The notes under the pieces are model-generated. The model worked only from the letters and a program-made list of their open reading frames with translations, was not told where the DNA came from and searched no databases. Source: a bacterium UBA6154 (GTDB taxonomy: Bacteria > Actinomycetota > Actinomycetes > S36-B12). Taken from it: DNA of 14,813 bases. Below, piece by piece: positions 1-6,173 of the stretch (its first letter is position 1; each line of letters starts with the position of its first letter). The DNA lies in contig DIUQ01000019.1 of NCBI GenBank assembly GCA_002422375.1, forward strand, positions 4,632 to 19,444. The letters are read 5' to 3'. The position numbers were made by a program, and so were the translations under genes.

Positions 1-299
1 TGCAGCACTTTGAGTTGGATCAGTATTTCGAGTTCATTGGCGCCGCCGCCCTGGACGGCACGCGTGACTCCAAGTCACTCGTGATCCACCACACGCTCAC
101 CTCCACCAACACCCACCCGGACACCCACCGCATGGTGATGGTCGGTGATCGGCACCACGACATTCTCGGCGCCCGCGAGCACGGAATCGACACCATTGGC
201 GTGCTGTGGGGGTACGGGGACCGTGCAGAACTCGAGGATGCTGGCGCGATCGAGATGGTGAACACGCCGCAACAACTCGCTGACCTATTGGTGCGGTAG
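1..299 (+). CDS. HAD-superfamily phosphatase, phosphoglycolate phosphatase-like (3' part)
   Basis: This is the C-terminal 98 codons of a haloacid-dehalogenase hydrolase; the reading frame is open to the left edge, so the start and the catalytic DxD motif I lie outside. Visible are the DGTR-DSK segment, whose lysine fits HAD motif III, and MVGDRHHDILGAREHGI (about residues 44-60 of the fragment), the GDxxxD motif IV that helps bind magnesium. The sequence around it, with GVLWGYGD and a final NTPQQLADLL, is typical of Gph/PpaX-type phosphatases, which dephosphorylate phosphoglycolate or similar small phosphoesters in the cytoplasm. Substrate cannot be decided from this piece. Only 7 nt separate its TAG stop from the next gene on the same strand, so the two are probably co-transcribed. 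Confidence 0.88.
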   Translation, partial: QHFELDQYFEFIGAAALDGTRDSKSLVIHHTLTSTNTHPDTHRMVMVGDRHHDILGAREHGIDTIGVLWGYGDRAELEDAGAIEMVNTPQQLADLLVR

Positions 300-306
300 C
301 CACCCC

Positions 307-444
307 GTGCCCAAACACGTCAAGAAAGGCGACCTGCCCAGCAAAACCTGCGCGCGGTGCGGGCGCGAGATGGTGTGGCGGAAGGCCTGGGCAAAAACCT
401 GGGATCAGGTGAAGTATTGCTCGGAGAGGTGCAAGCGCGGCTGA
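307..444 (+). CDS. DUF2256 family small zinc-ribbon-like protein
   Basis: This 45-residue protein starts at GTG 307. It has two Cys pairs, CARC (residues 15-18) and C38/C42, around a WRKAWAKTWDQVKYCSERC core (residues 24-42). The LPxKxC...CGR...WRKxW...WDxVKYCSxRC pattern is the hallmark of DUF2256, a family of about 40-60 residues, so the protein is full length. Four cysteines suggest a bound zinc ion. The function is unknown; in some bacteria related proteins sit beside photolyase or housekeeping genes. Here it follows the HAD gene by 7 nt and is probably translated from the same mRNA. The start is chosen because it is the only one giving a complete family-length protein, although no strong Shine-Dalgarno is present. 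Confidence 0.85.
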   Translation: MPKHVKKGDLPSKTCARCGREMVWRKAWAKTWDQVKYCSERCKRG

Positions 445-520
445 GTTCCTGGTCCGCTGCCCGTGCCCGCTGTATCGCATTGTGAATGTCTTGACGGCGA
501 TCACTAGTACTTCGAGTCAT
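440..520 (-). pseudogene. Truncated HEPN/HepT-like toxin remnant (first ~27 codons)
   Basis: An ATG at 520 overlaps the TGA stop of the upstream MNT nucleotidyltransferase as ATGA, the usual coupling in MNT-HEPN operons. The first 27 codons read MTRSTSDRRQDIHNAIQRAR followed by AADQELS. They resemble the N-terminal helix of HepT/DUF86 proteins (M-T-R-x-x-x-x-R-x-x-D-I-x-x-A-I), the RNase-like toxins paired with MntA antitoxins. The resemblance ends exactly where the convergent DUF2256 gene ends. Beyond that the frame only continues as antisense of DUF2256, and the R-x4-6-H catalytic motif of HEPN toxins is absent. I infer a deletion that fused a toxin start to the HAD/DUF2256 region. The alternative, a chance ORF, is less likely given the precise ATGA overlap. 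Confidence is moderate because only a short helix is compared. Confidence 0.5.
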
Positions 521-927
521 AGCGGAACTGCGTCCGCCAGAGCCTGCTCACGTACTTTGTCACGCAACATGTCTGCAGTCGATACATCTACCGATCGACC
601 TAAAATCAATTCGGCCTCATGCTGAAATCCAATGAGCGGGAGTAACCCTTCTTTGCGTGAATCAAAATCTACCAACAGGTCAATGTCCGAATTCTCGGTT
701 GAATCCCCCCGCGCCGCGGAACCAAATATCCGCAGATTTCGAATGCGCCGAGTCAGTGCAGCCTGGCGAAGTTCCGCGTGATGGCTGCGAACCATGTCCA
801 GCAGATTTCCTTCTGCTCTCGTTGTTGCGTGAAGATCGGCGGTAAGTACGTAGCCGCACGCCCGAACGATCTTGTTCACCGTACGAACAGATGGAGACTT
901 GGCAATAGGCTGTGACAAGCGGGCCAC
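517..927 (-). CDS. MNT-type nucleotidyltransferase (MntA-like antitoxin), N-terminal HTH apparently disrupted
   Basis: The 136-residue protein has the minimal nucleotidyltransferase core: IFGSAARGD (about residues 67-75), then SDIDLLVDFD with the metal-binding D-x-D, and VDVS (about 114-117) supplying the third acid. MNT proteins of this kind AMPylate and silence HEPN toxins in type VII toxin-antitoxin modules. Residues 1-30 (ARLSQPIAKSPSVRTVNKIV, then ACGYVL) look like the last helices of an XRE-type HTH, but the recognition part is missing. A TGA lies two codons upstream of the GTG start. In another frame a TGATG-coupled ATG (967) opens MLTRVGRVVRIVR, which resembles the first HTH helix, so a frameshifting deletion may have split the domain. 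The catalytic domain looks intact. Translation start is uncertain because GGAG abuts GTG with no spacer. It is the third gene of the minus-strand operon. Confidence 0.8.
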   Translation of the reverse strand: MARLSQPIAKSPSVRTVNKIVRACGYVLTADLHATTRAEGNLLDMVRSHHAELRQAALTRRIRNLRIFGSAARGDSTENSDIDLLVDFDSRKEGLLPLIGFQHEAELILGRSVDVSTADMLRDKVREQALADAVPL

Positions 928-966
928 TCCTCACTATCCGAACTACCCGACCGACCCGCGTCAGCA

Positions 967-1497
967 TCACGCCACTCCACGGTCGCGCAAATACTCGGCA
1001 ACCATTTCCCTTGCGTCAGGACGCAGAGCATCGAACCCCCACACCAGTTCACATGTGTCCCACACCTGTTCTATCCGCGTGTATCCGAGGATGTCAGTGA
1101 GTAGACCCACGTCTTCGAGGTCGCGGCGACCGCGAGCAGCCCGCGCTTTCATGGCTAACAAAAACTCGGGTGATGCAACACTGACCGTTAGCCCAGGAAT
1201 ATTGAGGGCTTCCCAAGCACCTGCGTCCGCGATTCTCGGTAACAGCGGCAACACTTTCTGGTTGAGCCAATCTCGACCCAAAGGCTTGTTTTCGCGATAC
1301 ATCTGTTCAACGATCTCGTCGATCACGTCCGCTGGGCTAAACGCGGCGTCAATATCGCTGGTCACGGCAAGTCGGTCGTATCCGAGCAGCATGGCCGCGC
1401 CACCAACAATGTATATATCACCGTGAATTCCTTGGGCATCAAGTCGAGCACCCAGCTCTGTCAACACCGCAGTGATTTTCTCCCGTGAGGCAAACAT
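967..1497 (-). CDS. DUF6036-type nucleotidyltransferase (toxin-antitoxin-associated)
   Basis: The 176-residue protein starts at ATG 1497, whose A is shared with the TGA of the upstream regulator (TGATG), so translation is coupled. YIVGGAAMLLG (residues 29-39) gives the GG nucleotide-binding turn, and TSDIDAAF (46-53) the D-x-D metal site. MKARAARGRRDLEDV (116-130) matches the conserved K...R..D.ED region of the AbiEii/DUF6036 branch of nucleotidyltransferases. These proteins are commonly encoded next to HTH regulators in accessory loci and are suspected to transfer nucleotides to tRNA or protein targets; the target here is unknown. A longer open frame upstream to 1689 is rejected because it lies wholly inside the regulator gene. 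It ends in TGATG with a following ATG at 967, so the operon continued into the MNT gene. Confidence 0.82.
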   Translation of the reverse strand: MFASREKITAVLTELGARLDAQGIHGDIYIVGGAAMLLGYDRLAVTSDIDAAFSPADVIDEIVEQMYRENKPLGRDWLNQKVLPLLPRIADAGAWEALNIPGLTVSVASPEFLLAMKARAARGRRDLEDVGLLTDILGYTRIEQVWDTCELVWGFDALRPDAREMVAEYLRDRGVA

Positions 1498-2102
1498 CAG
1501 ATTGACTCCACATTGGATGCCATGAGAAATATTCCACGGGCGCGCAGTGCCGGAACACCGCGGGCAATACTCATGCATCCCACAGCGGTACCTTCGCCAC
1601 CGCCGTCCATGTACCACACCTTTTTCAGATACAACTCGGGATTTCGCGTCCAACGGGGAACGCGCGGCAGTCCAGCCTGCCGCGCCCAATGCACCGCCAT
1701 TCCTGCGAAAGCGACGTCAGCCCGATGAAGTCCCACTCGCCCCGGTTGCATGAGGAAGAACTCCTGGTCTGAAGGGCTTCTCAGTCGCGCAAACTGATCA
1801 TGGGTATCAATGATCACTCGAAGAATCAGGGAGTCTTGATTGTCCTCGGTAGTGACGCGGGGCATGGTGAGCAGTTCACGCAGCTCAATCACCTGCGATG
1901 CCAGTGTTGGATAGCTGGACTGTGAGTACTCAGAGTCAGATCCCAACCTCAACAACGCCGCAAAACGTTGCTCCACCATGGATCCTGATTCGAGTACCCC
2001 GCGCTCATACGCGCTGATATTCGACTGCTTTGTGCCCAGCAGGTATGCAAGCTGTACCTGGCTCAGGCCCAGCTCCCTGCGTTTGGCTGCAATCGGGTTC
2101 AC
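1497..2102 (-). CDS. XRE-family HTH regulator, first gene of the toxin-antitoxin-like operon
   Basis: The N-terminus (residues 3-45) is an XRE helix-turn-helix: AKRRELGLSQVQLAYLLGTK, then QSNISAYERG, with the classical LSQ...LA...G...SNIS.YERG spacing. The remaining ~150 residues, including RADVAFAGMAVHWARQAGLP near residue 130 and a C-terminal GIFLMASN, are not a domain I can name. I chose GTG 2102, giving 201 residues, because a perfect TATAAT ends 6 nt upstream, so the mRNA would begin at the start codon. An alternative GTG at 2120 would place the -10 box inside the gene. It likely represses its own operon through the two direct repeats over the promoter. It overlaps the downstream DUF6036 gene by one base group (TGATG). 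Antitoxin or regulator role is inferred from context. Confidence 0.82.
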   Translation of the reverse strand: MNPIAAKRRELGLSQVQLAYLLGTKQSNISAYERGVLESGSMVEQRFAALLRLGSDSEYSQSSYPTLASQVIELRELLTMPRVTTEDNQDSLILRVIIDTHDQFARLRSPSDQEFFLMQPGRVGLHRADVAFAGMAVHWARQAGLPRVPRWTRNPELYLKKVWYMDGGGEGTAVGCMSIARGVPALRARGIFLMASNVESI

Positions 2103-2139
2103 CGCACGATTATATATCACAAGCTAGTCGTTATATATC
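2103..2139 (-). promoter_or_regulatory. Leaderless promoter of the XRE operon
   Basis: On the minus strand a consensus TATAAT occupies 2114-2109, followed by CGTGCG and then GTG at 2102. The transcript would therefore start on or next to the start codon with no 5' UTR and no Shine-Dalgarno. The expected -35 zone (about 2137-2132) is AT-rich, not TTGACA, and lies within the upstream copy of a direct repeat. Confidence 0.65.
2110..2139 (-). repeat. Direct-repeat operator, two GATATATAA boxes 21 bp apart
   Basis: GATATATAA occurs at 2139-2131 and again at 2118-2110 on the minus strand. The start-to-start distance is exactly 21 bp, two helical turns, so proteins bound at both would lie on the same DNA face. 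One copy overlaps the -10 box and the other the -35 region, the ideal layout for autorepression by the XRE protein encoded immediately downstream. Confidence 0.5.
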
Positions 2140-2150
2140 CGGAACTCCGG
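2139..2150. repeat. Small palindrome CCGGA-AC-TCCGG
   Basis: A 12-bp near-perfect palindrome lies between the FAD-oxidase stop and the XRE promoter. The two-base centre is too tight for an RNA hairpin terminator and no U-tract follows. A dimeric operator half of the XRE promoter region is possible; chance is also possible. Confidence 0.3.
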
Positions 2151-2155
2151 GGGCT

Positions 2156-3502
2156 TCACGCCAGGAGCACACCCGGATTCAAAATCCCCACCGGATCCAA
2201 GGCGGCCTTGATCCCCCGCATGGCAGAAATCTCGACCGGGCTGCGGGAGAGATGCAAGTGATCCGCCTTCATGTGACCCACCCCGTGTTCCGCCGAAATT
2301 GATCCGCCGTGCGCCGCCACGATCTCGAGCACCGCCGTGTCCAATGCGGTGTCACTCGAATCGTCCGAGTCAGTGGTGAAGAACACGTGAAAGTTGCCGT
2401 CCATCAAATGCCCAAAAAGCACCACGTCCCGCACATCCGGTCGGTCCAAGTAGGTGGTGATTTCCCGGTACACCGTGTCGAGATCCTCCAGCGGCACACT
2501 GATGTCGAGTTTGTGTCCAACACCCGCCGACTCCACCGCCATGGACTCGGTGATTCGTTCGCGCAGCGCCCAGTAGTTCTCCCGGTCACGGGCGTCCATG
2601 GCCAACGTGACGTGCTCGAGATCCTCCAGGGCATCGAAATTCACCGTGCCCGTTCCGTCACCCGTCACTTCCACGAGGACATGAAATGGGGTGGGAAACG
2701 GAACAGCGATCCCGGTAACCCGCGAGACCGCATCAATACCAGCTCGATCCATAATCTCCACGGCAGCGAGTGAGCCGGTAAAACGCGATGCGATCGACAG
2801 TGCCTGCGCAACGGACTCACAACCCGCGATAATCAACTCGGTGGCATGCGGCCGGACCAATTGCAGCGACACCTCGGTGATCACGCCGAGGGTGCCCTCC
2901 GATCCGCAGAACAACTGGGTGAAGTCGTACCCGGTGTTGTTCTTGGCCAACCCAGACATGCTGCGAATTACCTCACCGGAGGCCAGCACCGCCTCCACTC
3001 CGAGTACCTGTTTACGCATCATGCCGTTGCCCACCACGTGGATGCCGCCAGCGTTGGTGGCGACCATGCCACCGATGGTGGCGGAATCACGCGCGGCGAG
3101 ATCCACTCCAAAGGCCCAGCCGGCGGCACGCGCATGCGCCTGCAATGCGACGAGGGTGACACCGGCACCCACACTCACCTGGCCGGTGATCGCGTTCACT
3201 TCCCCGATCTGATTCAGTCGGGTGAGCGAGATCACCACCGCATCTGACCCACGGTTGGGTACGGATCCACCGACCAGGCCCGTGTTACCCCCCTGGGGAA
3301 CCACACCAATTCCTGCGACATTGCACGCGTGCAATACCGCCGACACTTCCTGCACCGTGCCCGGACGCACAACGGCGCGAGCGCTGCCCTGATAGCGACC
3401 GGTCCAGTCGACAACAAATCCTTCTACTGCCCCTGGATCTGTCAGTACATGCGCTTCCCCCACAACAGCGCTGAAGGAGTCGAGCAAAGACTGTGTGTTC
3501 AC
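2156..3502 (-). CDS. FAD-linked oxidase, GlcD / D-2-hydroxyacid dehydrogenase type
   Basis: A complete 448-residue flavoprotein, normal length for the family. The PCMH-type FAD domain carries VVPQGGNTGLVGGS (residues 67-80), DLAARDSATIGGMVATNAGG (134-153) and CGSEGTLGVITE. The C-terminal substrate domain carries FGHLMDGNFHVFF and SISAEHGVGHMK (401-412), whose histidines and glutamate help bind the 2-hydroxyacid and the flavin. Such enzymes oxidise glycolate, D-lactate or D-2-hydroxyglutarate to the 2-oxoacid, passing electrons to a quinone or flavoprotein acceptor. The exact substrate cannot be read from sequence. GTG 3502 is chosen because homologues begin with a similar LLD...VVGEAHVLTDP stretch. 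No good Shine-Dalgarno precedes it. It is high in G+C, runs toward the XRE operon 53 nt away, and is divergent from the glycan island. It looks like ordinary metabolism, not part of the island. Confidence 0.92.
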   Translation of the reverse strand: MNTQSLLDSFSAVVGEAHVLTDPGAVEGFVVDWTGRYQGSARAVVRPGTVQEVSAVLHACNVAGIGVVPQGGNTGLVGGSVPNRGSDAVVISLTRLNQIGEVNAITGQVSVGAGVTLVALQAHARAAGWAFGVDLAARDSATIGGMVATNAGGIHVVGNGMMRKQVLGVEAVLASGEVIRSMSGLAKNNTGYDFTQLFCGSEGTLGVITEVSLQLVRPHATELIIAGCESVAQALSIASRFTGSLAAVEIMDRAGIDAVSRVTGIAVPFPTPFHVLVEVTGDGTGTVNFDALEDLEHVTLAMDARDRENYWALRERITESMAVESAGVGHKLDISVPLEDLDTVYREITTYLDRPDVRDVVLFGHLMDGNFHVFFTTDSDDSSDTALDTAVLEIVAAHGGSISAEHGVGHMKADHLHLSRSPVEISAMRGIKAALDPVGILNPGVLLA

Positions 3503-3609
3503 GGAGACATCTTGGCAGGGGCTTCACCGTCATGCCCTCTATAGACTCAGTTTCGCCACCAGCACTAACTCACATTGGATGAAGTTCCACATTAGAAGAA
3601 GAAGGGACG
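3503..3609. promoter_or_regulatory. Divergent intergenic region with a TATAGA box on both strands
   Basis: This 107-bp gap separates the FAD oxidase from the first island gene. TCTATAGA at 3538-3545 reads as a plausible -10 (TATAGA) on both strands. TTGGCA at 3512-3517 is -35-like on the plus strand but 22 bp from that box, too far for a standard promoter. A purine-rich Shine-Dalgarno (GAAGAAGGGA, ending 3607) precedes ATG 3610. Promoter assignment is weak. Confidence 0.35.
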
Positions 3610-5004
3610 ATGCAGACAACATCAAGCGACAATGACATTGACGTCATGGGCTTGACTGCAATCTCCGCTCTCGGGTCCTCACAGCAAGGACTAGCCGCGT
3701 GGACGGCGCTCAACGAATCTATTCCATTTGACCTTCTGCCTCACACCGTGATCAGGGCAATGCCCCAGATCTATCTCAATCTCCAAGGACTTTCACCTCT
3801 GATTGAGGGTCCTCGCCTGCGAGGTGTGTATCGAGCATCGTGGTCAAATAATGCTGTTCGATTCGCAGCTGCACGCGAACTTTTTATTGCATTTAACAAA
3901 GAGTGCATTTCTTATCGCGTTATCAAGGGCGGTGCAATATCAGCGATCATTGGGCATTGGGGACTGCGTCGAATGGGGGACATCGATGTTGTTATTGCTC
4001 CGGAACATGAAACTCGAGCAATTCAGGTTCTTCACGAGTTGCAGTACTTTCAACGAGTAGCCGAAACAAAGAATCAAGTCCTTTCGAACCGATTCGTTGA
4101 GGGCTCTTGGCAAAATGATCGTGGAGCTGTCATCGATCTCCACTCGATCTCAGGTAAACCCAGGATTTTCTCCTCCCTCTTTGCTGAGCAAGGTTCCATG
4201 TCGCTCATCACTAACACACCCATTTACATTCCGTCACCTGAATTGATGTTTGGTCTAGCCGTGTGGCACGGGAAGAAAGCGACTGCTGGGACAGATCAGA
4301 TTCAAACACTTCTGGATCTGGGCACCCTGGTTCATCATGTGAAATTCAATCGCATGAAATCAGTACTGATTCAATCCAATCTAGTTACTGCAGCCGAGTA
4401 CTACTTGAGTGAACTGGAACGCCTTGAGCTCATTCAACCTGTCGAACGCAATGAGTGGAATCAACGATCCTGGTCAGAGCGAATCACTCTTGTCCAAGCC
4501 CATGCACAATCCATCATCAACATTGGTGCAAGGGCTTCAACACTGCCCAGCGTTGCTCGAAGTCGCCGGCTCAACAGAATTCAGCGAAAGGCGCTAACCA
4601 AGGAACCGGGAATCAGAGCACGTACGTACCAACTGTGGAGCAATGTAGGTCACGTCAGGCCCCTCGAAAGACTCATGATTACTCGATTCGGAGGTTTTGG
4701 GGATTTCACTGACATTGGAGGTCCAATTCCTGATCGAGATTTCCGCATTCGAATCCCCGCCATCAGAGGCAAACCCGGACGCCTCAAAATCCATTTCACA
4801 TTCAATTCCGAAGACCCAAAACGGTCAGCCCGGGCGCTATTCATCGACGGACTCATTCAAGGCCACGTCCCGCTGCCAGGAAATGTTCCCGGCACATACG
4901 AGATAACCCCAGAGAACGATTATGTGGAGATATCTGCTCGCTGCTTTTCATCAGATATATCAATTCCCATCGTGAGGTGGATAGCCGAATGGGAAGACTC
5001 ATGA
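3610..5004 (+). CDS. NTP_transf_5-family nucleotidyltransferase with extra C-terminal domain
   Basis: The 464-residue protein has the NTP_transf_5 (uncharacterised nucleotidyltransferase) core: KGGAISAIIG (106-115), RRMGDIDVVIAPE (120-132) with the D124-x-D126 metal pair, and VIDLHS (174-179) with the third acid followed by LH. The family is often found with PqqD and HPr-kinase-like genes in lasso-peptide and polysaccharide loci; its substrate is unknown. After the helical region (to about residue 340) comes a segment of roughly 110 residues, rich in alternating hydrophobics, Gly and Pro, that looks like a beta-sandwich and that I cannot name. ATG 3610 has a purine-rich ribosome site just upstream. 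The stop overlaps the next start (ATGA), coupling it to the membrane glycosyltransferase. G+C is lower than in the oxidase next door. A role in activating or tagging a glycan or peptide is inference. Confidence 0.78.
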   Translation: MQTTSSDNDIDVMGLTAISALGSSQQGLAAWTALNESIPFDLLPHTVIRAMPQIYLNLQGLSPLIEGPRLRGVYRASWSNNAVRFAAARELFIAFNKECISYRVIKGGAISAIIGHWGLRRMGDIDVVIAPEHETRAIQVLHELQYFQRVAETKNQVLSNRFVEGSWQNDRGAVIDLHSISGKPRIFSSLFAEQGSMSLITNTPIYIPSPELMFGLAVWHGKKATAGTDQIQTLLDLGTLVHHVKFNRMKSVLIQSNLVTAAEYYLSELERLELIQPVERNEWNQRSWSERITLVQAHAQSIINIGARASTLPSVARSRRLNRIQRKALTKEPGIRARTYQLWSNVGHVRPLERLMITRFGGFGDFTDIGGPIPDRDFRIRIPAIRGKPGRLKIHFTFNSEDPKRSARALFIDGLIQGHVPLPGNVPGTYEITPENDYVEISARCFSSDISIPIVRWIAEWEDS

Positions 5005-6173
5005 GTCGGCGGCTCGAGTTTTCTATTTTGGGATTCGTTGTTCTGTGTTCTGTTTTCATTCAGTATTTCTTTCGACTTGACGAACCCATGGGTCCAGATG
5101 CAGGAATTTATATAGCCAATGCCAAGTTGATTCTTTACCACCCTGACATGTGGGCCAACCCAAATGCCTTTCAAGCCAACTACTGGCCCATGTTCTACTC
5201 ATTATTCTTAGCGGGAATCGATTCAGTTACAGCCATTAATGCAATAACCATTCAATTAGTTCATTCGTTATTGTTCATCGGCATTGCAATCGCAACGTGG
5301 CTAATTGTGCGTCGACATGATGCAATGGTTCGGATTATCACCGTCTCTGCAATTGCCATTAGCCCAGCGCTCATCATTTCTACGCAGAACACCGGATATG
5401 AAATTCTTCTGGCTTTTCTGCTGGTATGGGCGGTGGCACTCACCAGTATCGTCACCGCTTCGGGGAAAAGGTCGCGTATTCAACGTGTAATTCTCTCCCT
5501 TGTCATCGGACAAGGCCTTGGCATGGCTGCGTTGACCAGCACCCGCTCACTCGTTGTTGCAGTCGTAATTCTGCTCTTCTTGGCAAGGTCATCTATGACA
5601 AGCAGCGTTATAACGGCTGTGAGTGCTGCGCTGCCTCTTTCTATCTGGGGAATTCGAAACTATCTGGTACTCGGAGACTTCTCATTCAACACCACCAATG
5701 GGCCAATCAACATGTGGATTGGCTCCAATCCAGAGGCAACCACTGGCTCCTACATGGCACCCCCGGTCACCCCTGATGGCTATGTAGAGGGAACCTTAAG
5801 GTTCATGGTGGCTGACCCCGCCAAGTTCATTGAACTCTTGTTTCGCCGAATGGCCTACTTCTGGAGCCCCGCGGGTCCGCTCGTCGACGCAAGCGGGATA
5901 TGGGGATTCGCTTTCATGTGGATCTCGTTGGCCGCCGCAATCATCCTGTTCCTTGGGTTCATTGGGTGGTGGGGTGCCAAGTTCCTCGTCCCGCAATCAA
6001 CACTGAAAGATCTCAATATTTCTGCATGGTCAGTTGCAGTCTTCTTCCTCGCATCTATTCCATTCCTCATGGAAAGCCGATATCGATTTGCAGTGGAGCC
6101 TCTACTCGTGAGTGTCGCCGTTCCAACGATTATTTTCTATCTGCGCTCGCTGCGAAAGCCTTCACTTATGTGA
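5001..6173 (+). CDS. GT-C family membrane glycosyltransferase (ArnT/PMT-like)
   Basis: The 390-residue protein is hydrophobic throughout, with about nine to eleven predicted membrane segments. Segment one (FSILGFVVLCSVFIQYFF, 7-24) is followed by an external loop LDEPMGPDAGIYIANA (26-41), where acidic residues D27, E28 and D33 match the catalytic loop of GT-C enzymes that use polyprenyl-phosphate sugars. A late MESRYRFAVEPLL stretch, with an R-Y-R...P pattern before the last helix, is also typical. It probably moves a sugar from a lipid carrier onto a cell-surface acceptor on the outer face of the membrane. I chose ATG 5001 (ATGA overlap with the upstream stop) over GTG 4977, which has no better ribosome site. 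Its 3' end overlaps the convergent kinase gene by 37 bp. Confidence 0.82.
   Translation: MSRRLEFSILGFVVLCSVFIQYFFRLDEPMGPDAGIYIANAKLILYHPDMWANPNAFQANYWPMFYSLFLAGIDSVTAINAITIQLVHSLLFIGIAIATWLIVRRHDAMVRIITVSAIAISPALIISTQNTGYEILLAFLLVWAVALTSIVTASGKRSRIQRVILSLVIGQGLGMAALTSTRSLVVAVVILLFLARSSMTSSVITAVSAALPLSIWGIRNYLVLGDFSFNTTNGPINMWIGSNPEATTGSYMAPPVTPDGYVEGTLRFMVADPAKFIELLFRRMAYFWSPAGPLVDASGIWGFAFMWISLAAAIILFLGFIGWWGAKFLVPQSTLKDLNISAWSVAVFFLASIPFLMESRYRFAVEPLLVSVAVPTIIFYLRSLRKPSLM

Noticed and set aside
97..504. 135-codon minus-strand frame over the HAD and DUF2256 genes
   Set aside because: Arg/Pro/Ala-rich antisense frame without motif; the plus-strand genes here have clear family signatures.
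872..1426. 184-codon plus-strand open frame
   Set aside because: Lies antisense to the MNT and DUF6036 genes, has no family motif and no ribosome site; a shadow of G+C-rich coding sequence.
1498..1689. N-terminal extension of the DUF6036 gene
   Set aside because: It would lie entirely inside the XRE gene in another frame and has Cys/Arg/Trp-rich noise; the TGATG-coupled ATG 1497 starts the family-like sequence.
2139..2150. Intrinsic terminator of the FAD-oxidase gene
   Set aside because: The palindrome has only a two-base centre and no following U-run, so a stable RNA hairpin is unlikely.
2309..3247. Several long plus-strand frames opposite the FAD oxidase
   Set aside because: They mirror the oxidase codons, have low-complexity Arg/His/Thr composition and no recognisable domain.
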